Origin: Thiomargarita sp.
Lineage (GTDB): Bacteria > Pseudomonadota > Gammaproteobacteria > Beggiatoales > Beggiatoaceae
Length of the DNA: 5,363 bases
NCBI GenBank assembly: GCA_023144675.1
Contig: JAGLFE010000245.1
Location: 1-5,363, forward strand
Reading direction: 5' to 3'
Part shown: one piece after another, positions 1-5,343 of the stretch
How the letters are laid out: each line of letters begins with the position of its first letter
How positions within the stretch are numbered: the first letter of the stretch is position 1
Notes under the pieces: generated by a model
What the model saw: only the letters and a program-made list of their open reading frames with translations
Databases searched by the model: none
Told to the model about the DNA's origin: nothing
Program-made: the position numbers and the translations under genes

Positions 1-71
1 GTATTTCTTGGTAGATAGTTACTCATATTTAAAATTATGGTAGTTCTAAACAAAGTAGTAATTGGGCTAAA

Positions 72-140
72 ATGTAGGTCGAGTTAGTGCAACCCGACTT
101 AAAACATTGAATAGTTGGATTACGCTTGGCTAACCTACAT
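72..140. repeat. Degenerate two-hairpin REP-like extragenic repeat
   Basis: The outer ends ATGTAGGT (72-79) and ACCTACAT (133-140) are perfect inverted repeats. Between them sit two hairpins. The first pairs 78-85 with 91-98 around the loop AGTGC. The second pairs 116-122 with 131-137 around a loop containing CGCTTGG. Each stem has exactly one A-C mismatch (82/94 and 119/134), as if an older G-C pair decayed by G-to-A change. The layout matches the widespread bacterial intergenic repeats of the type GTAGGTTGGGTTA...AACCCAAC...ACCTAC, as I remember them. Such elements do not code for protein and are thought to be mobilised in trans by REP-associated transposases. No such transposase is in the window. 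Confidence 0.6.
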
Positions 141-178
141 AATTATTTACCACTATTTTTTTTAGGACTATCCTTAAT

Positions 179-326
179 TTAAATAACTGAAGTTACGCAA
201 AAGGAAAAACTGGAATTGAAAATAAGCTTATTATAAGGGTTATTAAAATTCAAAGGTTTTAGTATCCAAATTTAATCCTTATATTTTATAACATATAAAT
301 TCATCTGCGTAACTTCAGTTAATTAA
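179..326. mobile_element. MITE-like element with 21-bp terminal inverted repeats
   Basis: The left end (179-199) and right end (306-326) are inverted copies matching at 20 of 21 positions. The core TAACTGAAGTTACGCA (184-199) is perfectly repeated in inverse at 306-321. The interior of about 106 bp has no credible reading frame, so any transposition would depend on a transposase elsewhere. It contains a 12-bp palindrome AATAAGCTTATT (221-232) and a second internal pairing, TATAAGG (232-238) with CCTTATA (277-283), so the strand could fold into a long hairpin. No clear target-site duplication can be assigned because the flanks are A/T only. The right terminal repeat overlaps the last codons and stop of the glycosyltransferase gene. 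The element could also serve as that gene's transcript end. The family is not recognised with certainty. Confidence 0.65.
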
Positions 327-1475
327 TTCCGCATATAAATTTGCTATTTGATTAGCTACACCTGTAATATTAAATAATTGTTCAAAACGTTTTTTTGCCA
401 TATTTCCTAACAAAATTTGTTGTTGTGGCTGTTCGATTAAACTTTGAATGGCGTGAATCAATGCTTCTGAATTTTGAATAGGTACAAGTAAACCAGAATT
501 ATTAACTACCCAACTCACGCCCGAACCAGGAATATCGGTTGCAATAATAGCTTTACCATAATACATGGCTTCTAGCAATACAACTCCAAATGCCTCAGTG
601 CGTTCTATGGAAGCTAGACAAAAAACATCACAACTTGTTAATAAAGATACCAATTGTTCATCATCGCAAAATCCTAATAATTTAACCCTATTTTCTAAAT
701 TTAACTCAGTAATTAACTGTTGTAAACTTTGGTATAATTCTCCTTTTCCCACAATTAACAATTGCGCATCTTCGATAGATGACATGGTTTTTATTAAATG
801 TTCATAACCTTTATAATAAGTTAAACGACCAACAGTTAAGATTTTTAATTTATTTTTCTGCCACAAATTAATTTTACTTTCAATTGGTAACCGCAATTTT
901 TTAATACCTAGCGGAATAACTTGACATTTATTTGCCCAAGATTGTAAAACAGGACTATGCGTTAAATAAGGTGGGGAAGTGGCAATAATACGTTGCGCTT
1001 GTTTAAGTAATTTTCGTTCAAAAGGCTGGTAAAATAACTTATAAGCTAGAGATAATTTCCAATTTGAAATAGCAACCACATCAGAATGCCAATGAATTAC
1101 CCAAGGAATTTTTCTCGCTAGCGGCAAACTTAATGCAAAAAAGGCAGAGGTATTTGGTAAATGTAAATGTAAAATTTGCGGTTGAAATTGCTTTAGAACT
1201 TGATTAAACCAAAAAATAAAATGGGGGCAAATAGGTGCATACAGGACACGCCCATAACTTGGGACCCGATAAATTATTATTTCTGTTTGTTGTAAAAGAA
1301 TTGATTCTGCTTGTATGGGAGAAAAAAAGTGTGAAAAGCGGGGAATATGGTCATGCACAATAGCAGCTACTTGATGACCTTGCTGCACTTGCGCTACCAT
1401 TAAATCAGCTAAAAAATTCTCAATTCCACCAGCAAAAGGTGGAAAAAATTTACCTAAATGTAAAATTTTAAACAC
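315..1475 (-). CDS. GT4-family glycosyltransferase (GT-B fold)
   Basis: The 386-residue protein has the two-domain layout of retaining GT4 enzymes, which move a sugar from a nucleotide-sugar donor to a glycan, lipid-linked or protein acceptor at the cytoplasmic face. The N-terminal domain opens with the glycine-rich loop GKFFPPFAGGIEN (8-20). It also has HLHLPN (103-108) and IHWHSDVV (127-134), with conserved-type histidines. The C-terminal donor domain begins at about 210 with ILTVGRLTYYKG (212-223), carrying the usual Arg217 and Lys222. It has the E-x7-E signature EAFGVVLLE (Glu294/Glu302) and then ATDIPGSG and GLLVP. Length is normal for the family. The start is GTG at 1473-1475. It is preferred because the family-typical first strand MFKILHLG begins there and the frame closes upstream at 1506-1508. 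No good Shine-Dalgarno is seen, which suggests translation linked to the upstream gene. The last residues and TGA stop lie in the adjoining inverted-repeat element. The acceptor cannot be told from sequence. Confidence 0.9.
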   Translation of the reverse strand: MFKILHLGKFFPPFAGGIENFLADLMVAQVQQGHQVAAIVHDHIPRFSHFFSPIQAESILLQQTEIIIYRVPSYGRVLYAPICPHFIFWFNQVLKQFQPQILHLHLPNTSAFFALSLPLARKIPWVIHWHSDVVAISNWKLSLAYKLFYQPFERKLLKQAQRIIATSPPYLTHSPVLQSWANKCQVIPLGIKKLRLPIESKINLWQKNKLKILTVGRLTYYKGYEHLIKTMSSIEDAQLLIVGKGELYQSLQQLITELNLENRVKLLGFCDDEQLVSLLTSCDVFCLASIERTEAFGVVLLEAMYYGKAIIATDIPGSGVSWVVNNSGLLVPIQNSEALIHAIQSLIEQPQQQILLGNMAKKRFEQLFNITGVANQIANLYAELIN

Positions 1476-1539
1476 AATAGAAACTATATGAAAATTAAAA
1501 TAAATTTATTTTTAAAAAATATCCAATTAACTTATATTT

Positions 1540-1565
1540 CCCCTCCTCGTTGTTAAAAGAAGGGA
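1540..1565 (-). terminator. Weak hairpin between the two minus-strand genes
   Basis: On the minus strand the sequence UCCCUUC (1565-1559) can pair with GGAGGGG (1546-1540) across a 12-base loop, giving 7 pairs of which 2 are G-U. No immediate U-tract follows; a run of T appears only about 20 bases later. It may be a poor terminator or a processing or pausing site for the upstream gene's transcript, allowing some read-through into the glycosyltransferase. The GGAGG is too far (about 65 bases) from the GTG to be its ribosome site. Confidence 0.25.
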
Positions 1566-1573
1566 TAGTCTAA

Positions 1574-4500
1574 TTAAATTTCAGCTTCAACAGAATCTTC
1601 CACTGCTTCTTCAGTTGGTACAATGATTAAATCTTGCATATTACCATCTGGATAAGCAATGGTAAAGTCTTCAACACCATCGTCATTAATATCTTCGCCA
1701 GTTTCTATAAATTCAACTGCACCACTAGCTGGTTCTTCAGATTGCCAACCATCATAACCTAACATAGCGCGATAAGATTGACCATTCAGAATAAAGCTAA
1801 TTAAACCATCAAATTGTAAAGAAACATTTGTTGCATTACTATCATCTTCACCTAAATTTAACAAGATTTCAGGATAAATAGGGGATGGATAAACAATTTG
1901 TTGATAATGGCGATTATGCTTTTTGAAATTTAGTGCATAAAGTAAATTATTGCCACCAACAAGATATGGACTATCAATTGATGTACCACCCAAAGGTAAA
2001 TTTACATCCACAACTATTGAAGATAAAGCTGCTCGACCTGTATGGAATATTTGCACGTTGGTTGAGGCATGAAGTGTACCTTTACTACTCATATTGATTG
2101 ATTTTAAAGAAATCGATTCTAAATCATTAACAAAAGCAGTAAAGTCTTGAACCACTGGATGTGCAAGAATGCGTTGTCTTTTCTGAGTTATAATGATAAC
2201 GCTATTTTCTGCATTTAATTTAATTCCAATTTCTTCATTTTCTGCTGCTTGAGTTACTTCAACAGGACAAACTTCAATCGCAACATCATCTTGGGTAACT
2301 TCAATATTACCTGTAGTATTATTTTGTTCAATTTCAAAGCCACTATCAGAAAGTAATTCGGCTATATCATCAATAACAGGTGCTTCACCCTCAATTAGGC
2401 TAATTGATAAATCTATTGGTTCAAAAGATAGATTTAACTTGGCTACCATAGTTGATGCTCGTATAACTGGGAAAATAGGAGTTAATTTGGCACCAAATGG
2501 AATAAATTTATAATTAGTAAAACGAACACCAGGACCATAAATAATTCTTGAGCCAGTTGTTACGTTAATGCTACCGATAAGTGTATGAGCAAATCTAACT
2601 GTACCACTTAAAACTCTATTTTCAACTAAAACAGGTTTTTCAACTGTACCAATAACTGTTATGTTTTCTAAAGTTTCTTCTTCAGCATCTAATTCTGTTA
2701 TAACTGGTAAATCAACAACTAAATTAGTGGCAAAGCCGACTGAAGTAATTGAATTTTCTACAGTAAATTGTTCTACTAATGTACCTTCAGCGGTATAAAT
2801 ACGTACTTCATTACCACCTGCTTTACTAACGATAATTTCAGCTTGACCATCACCATCAATATCACCAAGTGCTAATACAAGACCTTGTCCATTAATATCG
2901 CAACGATTTACTATATTTACTATAGCAATATTAGCATCGCTACCACTATCGTCATCATCATTTTCACAAGTTCCCAAAGTATCGCCATGATCTAAGTGTG
3001 CATCTAATGCGGAATCATCAACTTCTATAACATTTCCATTATGACAAATATTGACTTTATCACTACTGCGGCTATCTCTGCTACTACGACTATCATCGTC
3101 TTTGCTACCAGAATCATCATCTTTTTTGCTGCCAGAATCATCGTCTTTTTTGCTACCAGAATCGTCATCTATATTAACATCTATATCAATATCGATAATT
3201 ACATTAATATCTATGTCTAATGCTGCAAGATTAAGAAATATATCAAAGGAATTAATAATTTCACCTTCCATGCTATAGATGCCAATAACATATCCTTCTG
3301 TTTGACCAACAACGATTTCAGCAATATCATCACCATTAACATCATCAACAGCTACAACCATACCAAAAGATGTACCATTTAATAAAATACTAAATTCTGA
3401 TAATAAATCCCCTTCACCACTATAAACAAAGATATTATTCTGATCTTCATCAGTTGCTTCTGCAATAGCAATAATAATTTCGTCATTGCCATCACCATTT
3501 ACATCACCAGCGGCTATATTGAATTTAGTTTCAGTTTCAAAGACATTAATTGCACGAATAGCGGAACCATCTGCTTGGTATAAAGAAACTTTGGTATCTT
3601 TACCCTGATTAGCTACAATAATTTCTAAACTACCGTCGCCATCAATATCACCAAAGATTGTATTAACACCCTTGCCATTTCCATTGGATATAATTTTAAA
3701 AGTTTGTTTGCCTTCAGCATTATAAATAGAAATATCATCACCATTTCCATTTTCACTAATTGTAATATCAACTGAACCGTCTGCATCAAAATCGGCGGTA
3801 TTAATACGTACGCCATCATTATTTTCAGCTAAATCGGTGGCAAATTGGTGGACTAATTGACCAGTTGAATCTACAAGAGTAAGCATATCAATATCACATT
3901 GATGTTCACCAATAACAACCAAGTTTGCACCTTCAATGGTATCACCACTAATGGAGCTAATTAGATTTAAAGTTACAGTTGGATTACGATCATCTAAAGT
4001 TGCGGATATTTCTTGGAAAACATAGCCTTCTTTAATTGCGGTAACGCTATAAGTTCCCATACTTAAACCAATTATTTGATAATAGCCTTTGTCATCAGAA
4101 GTAACTATTGAATCACCAATTGTAATTTCAACATCTGCAATAACTTCTCCAGCTTCATTGAAAACAAAACCTTCTACAATGGCTTCAAGTTCAATAACTG
4201 TTACAGTATCATCATCGGCTTCGACAGTTTCTTCGGCAGTTTCAGATTCAATAGTTTCTTCAGTGGCTTCAAGTTCAACAATTTCTTCAGCGGTTTCAGC
4301 TTCGATAGTTGCGATTCCAGTAGCTAAAATTTCTGTGGCTTCAGCGGTTTCAACTGCAGCGGTTTCGACTTCAGCGGTTTCAACTTCAGCGGTTTCAACT
4401 TCAGCGGTTTCGACTTCAGTGGTTTCAACTTCAGTAATTTCAACTTCAGCAGTTTCGACTTCAGTAGTTTCAACTTCAGCGGTTTCAACTGCAGTGGTTT

Positions 4501-4642
4501 CGACTCCAGTAGCCGTTACGGATTCAATTGCATTTTCAGTTGCATCGGTGTTATCGATTTCATCGACCGCCCAAGCTGGTGAAGATACCAACAAAGCCGC
4601 TAGGGCGATGGGTATCAGTTTTGTATATTTGTCTGTAATCAT
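1574..4642 (-). CDS. Large secreted acidic FG-GAP/VCBS beta-propeller protein
   Basis: The 1022-residue protein begins with a Sec signal peptide (charged start, hydrophobic 9-20, likely cleavage after PAWA at residue 25). Next comes a Thr/Glu/Val pentapeptide-repeat and acidic stretch (about 46-150), then a carboxypeptidase-regulatory-like beta-sandwich (about 154-228, VEGFVFNEAGEVIADV and SDDKGYYQI...GTYSV). A beta-propeller (about 255-630) follows, with repeats of about 50 residues pairing Y-x-x-E-G-x-x-x-x-x-F with Ca-type loops at DFDADG (284), DIDGDG (332), DVNGDG (380), DVNGDD (434) and DIDGDG (594). An insertion of about 95 residues (476-571) splits the last two and carries DDDSGSKK repeats and a Cys-His module. 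Residues 640-1010 form an unrecognised, beta-rich region ending with DINDDGVEDF (984-993). There is no LPXTG, PEP-CTERM or C-terminal membrane anchor, so it is periplasmic, released or held by partners. Its role may be adhesive or structural; no enzyme motif is visible. The ATG at 4640-4642 is supported by an upstream AAAGGA and by the signal peptide. Confidence 0.88.
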   Translation of the reverse strand: MITDKYTKLIPIALAALLVSSPAWAVDEIDNTDATENAIESVTATGVETTAVETAEVETTEVETAEVEITEVETTEVETAEVETAEVETAEVETAAVETAEATEILATGIATIEAETAEEIVELEATEETIESETAEETVEADDDTVTVIELEAIVEGFVFNEAGEVIADVEITIGDSIVTSDDKGYYQIIGLSMGTYSVTAIKEGYVFQEISATLDDRNPTVTLNLISSISGDTIEGANLVVIGEHQCDIDMLTLVDSTGQLVHQFATDLAENNDGVRINTADFDADGSVDITISENGNGDDISIYNAEGKQTFKIISNGNGKGVNTIFGDIDGDGSLEIIVANQGKDTKVSLYQADGSAIRAINVFETETKFNIAAGDVNGDGNDEIIIAIAEATDEDQNNIFVYSGEGDLLSEFSILLNGTSFGMVVAVDDVNGDDIAEIVVGQTEGYVIGIYSMEGEIINSFDIFLNLAALDIDINVIIDIDIDVNIDDDSGSKKDDDSGSKKDDDSGSKDDDSRSSRDSRSSDKVNICHNGNVIEVDDSALDAHLDHGDTLGTCENDDDDSGSDANIAIVNIVNRCDINGQGLVLALGDIDGDGQAEIIVSKAGGNEVRIYTAEGTLVEQFTVENSITSVGFATNLVVDLPVITELDAEEETLENITVIGTVEKPVLVENRVLSGTVRFAHTLIGSINVTTGSRIIYGPGVRFTNYKFIPFGAKLTPIFPVIRASTMVAKLNLSFEPIDLSISLIEGEAPVIDDIAELLSDSGFEIEQNNTTGNIEVTQDDVAIEVCPVEVTQAAENEEIGIKLNAENSVIIITQKRQRILAHPVVQDFTAFVNDLESISLKSINMSSKGTLHASTNVQIFHTGRAALSSIVVDVNLPLGGTSIDSPYLVGGNNLLYALNFKKHNRHYQQIVYPSPIYPEILLNLGEDDSNATNVSLQFDGLISFILNGQSYRAMLGYDGWQSEEPASGAVEFIETGEDINDDGVEDFTIAYPDGNMQDLIIVPTEEAVEDSVEAEI
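2966..3055 (-). other. Cys-His module (CH...AHLxHGDxxGxC) within the propeller protein
   Basis: Residues 530-559 carry C533-H534, then NGNVIEV, then AHLDHGD (H549, H552, D554) and C559. The two cysteines and three histidines could bind a metal ion or form a disulfide outside the cytoplasm. I recall similar short modules (CHxG...V...A..AHL.HGD.LG.C) in many secreted bacterial proteins, with no known function. It sits between two Asp/Ser-rich stretches (DDDSGS before, NDDDDSGSD after), inside a loop of the beta-propeller. Confidence 0.6.
3105..3170 (-). repeat. 24-bp in-frame repeat coding DDDSGSKK
   Basis: Two full 24-bp units (3105-3128 and 3129-3152) and an 18-bp partial unit (3153-3170) run in tandem, with a shortened copy just before them. 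Each unit codes for D-D-D-S-G-S-K-K. The array forms a strongly acidic, flexible spacer in front of the Cys-His module. Near-identical units point to recent slippage or unequal exchange. Confidence 0.8.
4344..4508 (-). repeat. 15-bp tandem repeat, 11 units, coding a Thr/Glu pentad
   Basis: Eleven consecutive 15-bp units, plus-strand form close to GCGGTTTCAACTTCA, run from 4344 to 4508 with only substitutions and no phase break. On the coding strand they give the five-residue pattern V-E-T-[A/T]-[E/A] (residues about 46-100), just after the signal peptide. The product would be an extended acidic, Thr-rich stalk. The unit is a multiple of three, so gain or loss of copies changes stalk length without breaking the frame. 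Confidence 0.88.
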
Positions 4643-4649
4643 TAGATAA

Positions 4650-4661
4650 TGTTTCCTTTGA
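4650..4661 (-). promoter_or_regulatory. Shine-Dalgarno-like site of the secreted protein gene
   Basis: On the minus strand AAAGGAAAC lies about 10-12 bases before the ATG at 4642. The spacing is slightly long but acceptable. The 5' leader further upstream is pyrimidine-rich (TCTTTCTTTCTTT, 4668-4680). Confidence 0.45.
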
Positions 4662-4680
4662 CTTATTAAAGAAAGAAAGA

Positions 4681-4729
4681 ATTTGGATATATTTAATTAT
4701 TAAAAAAAAATCATAAAAACTATCCAAAT
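4681..4729. promoter_or_regulatory. 9-bp inverted repeat upstream of the secreted protein gene
   Basis: ATTTGGATA (4681-4689) and TATCCAAAT (4721-4729) are perfect inverted copies separated by 31 bases that include a run of nine A (4702-4710). The pair lies 39-87 bases upstream of the start codon. It could be an operator, an mRNA hairpin in the leader, or chance in AT-rich DNA. No convincing -35/-10 pair could be chosen, because the AT content gives many candidates. Confidence 0.3.
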
Positions 4730-5135
4730 ATATTTAATATAAACACTTAACTGAATACCTTTTTTCATAAAATATTCATAATTTTAGTAAGAAAATAAAA
4801 AAGCTAAGTGGTTAGTAATATAATTAATTATCCTAATAAAAATTTGGTTTCCCAATATTTGGTTAATTAGGAAATTAAATTAATTATAATTTTAAATAAA
4901 AATTAGTTTCCAACATATTTATAAATTTTTTTATTGGATTTATTGGAAATATAATTATTTATTATATAAATTTAGTATAGAAATATAGATTTGATTTGTC
5001 AATATTTAAAGAAAAAATATTATAAATAACTTCTTGCAAAATTATTGCCAATATTGAAGTTAAAACGAATTATGAGATAAAAAAAGGGATATTTTTAACT
5101 TGAATATTAATATATTTAATTATAATTATATTCTT
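4682..5135. other. Very AT-rich non-coding stretch with several inverted repeats
   Basis: This stretch has no believable coding frame and is overwhelmingly A/T. It holds an imperfect palindrome of about 67 bp centred near 4850 (arms 4819-4837 and 4866-4887, containing TCCTAAT/ATTAGGA). It also holds TTTCCAA (4907-4913) facing TTGGAAA (4943-4949), and TAACTTC (5027-5033) facing GAAGTTA (5056-5062). An imperfect direct repeat of about 25 bp links 4836-4860 to 4896-4920 (ATAAAAATT..GTTTCC..AA.ATATTT). It presumably includes the promoter of the minus-strand gene pair. Confidence 0.5.
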
Positions 5136-5138
5136 TAC

Positions 5139-5159
5139 AACAATGGTTCGGACAGTTTT
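5139..5159 (+). repeat. Direct repeat copy 1 (AACAATGGTTCGGACAGTTTT)
   Basis: This 21-bp sequence recurs at 5245-5265 with one A/G difference. Similarity continues weakly for about 20 more bases (..TAAAGTGATAAAATGAGAG against ..GTTAAGTAAAGGAAATGAGAA), so the two are diverged copies of a longer unit. It is a candidate insertion-sequence end or transposase-binding site. Confidence 0.75.
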
Positions 5160-5185
5160 TAAAGTGATAAAATGAGAGTTTGTAA

Positions 5186-5229
5186 GGGTTTGATTTTACT
5201 AGACTCAATTAAATCAAACTCAGGTTTTT
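5186..5229 (+). terminator. Terminator-like hairpin upstream of the right-edge gene
   Basis: GGGTTTGATTT (5186-5196) pairs with AAATCAAACTC (5211-5221) over 11 positions with one G-U pair and a 14-base loop, followed closely by GGTTTTT (5223-5229). On the plus strand this resembles an intrinsic terminator of modest strength. It would reduce transcription entering the downstream gene from outside. Confidence 0.4.
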
Positions 5230-5244
5230 AGCTAAGTTGTATTT

Positions 5245-5265
5245 AACAATAGTTCGGACAGTTTT
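5245..5265 (+). repeat. Direct repeat copy 2 (AACAATAGTTCGGACAGTTTT)
   Basis: This is the second copy of the 21-bp repeat, 106 bp downstream of the first and in the same orientation. It lies 78 bp before the ATG at 5344, a usual distance between an insertion-sequence end and its transposase start. Confidence 0.75.
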
Positions 5266-5295
5266 GTTAAGTAAAGGAAATGAGAATCCAGTATG

Positions 5296-5304
5296 TGAGA
5301 TAAT
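5296..5304 (+). promoter_or_regulatory. Extended -10 promoter, TGA-GATAAT
   Basis: TG-N followed by GATAAT (one mismatch to TATAAT) fits an extended -10 element. No good -35 is found at the usual distance, which such promoters do not require. Predicted transcription would begin near 5311, after the left arm of the masking repeat. Confidence 0.4.
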
Positions 5305-5332
5305 AGAATTGTTGAAAACAATATTATCAACC

Positions 5333-5338
5333 AAAGGA
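5333..5338 (+). promoter_or_regulatory. Ribosome binding site AAAGGA of the right-edge gene
   Basis: AAAGGA lies 5 bases before the ATG at 5344, which is good spacing and is the main support for this start. Its GGA is part of the right arm of the masking inverted repeat. Confidence 0.6.
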
Positions 5339-5343
5339 TTCTC

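Noticed and set aside
2..43. Tail of a gene entering from the left edge
   Set aside because: A 13-codon open frame in AT-rich DNA is too short to support a coding call and shows no motif.
565..807. Plus-strand 80-codon open frame
   Set aside because: It lies antisense to conserved glycosyltransferase motifs, including E-x7-E, and shows no recognisable protein features.
1540..1546. GGAGGGG on the minus strand as ribosome site for the glycosyltransferase
   Set aside because: It is about 65 bases from the GTG, and no alternative in-frame start lies near it because the frame is closed at 1506-1508.
3051..3278. Plus-strand 75-codon open frame, Leu/Ser-rich
   Set aside because: It is the reverse reading of the DDDSGSKK repeat region inside a well-supported gene.
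3625..3819. Minus-strand 64-codon frame, Met/Leu/Ile-rich
   Set aside because: It is an out-of-frame reading of the beta-propeller repeats with no initiation signal.
4344..4508. CRISPR array
   Set aside because: The repeats are contiguous 15-bp units with no spacers and are in frame within a coding region.
4089..4649. Plus-strand 186-codon open frame, Ser/Val/Ala-rich
   Set aside because: It is antisense to the signal peptide and repeat region of the secreted protein. Its composition is simply the reverse reading of the 15-bp repeat, and the minus-strand protein has clear domains.
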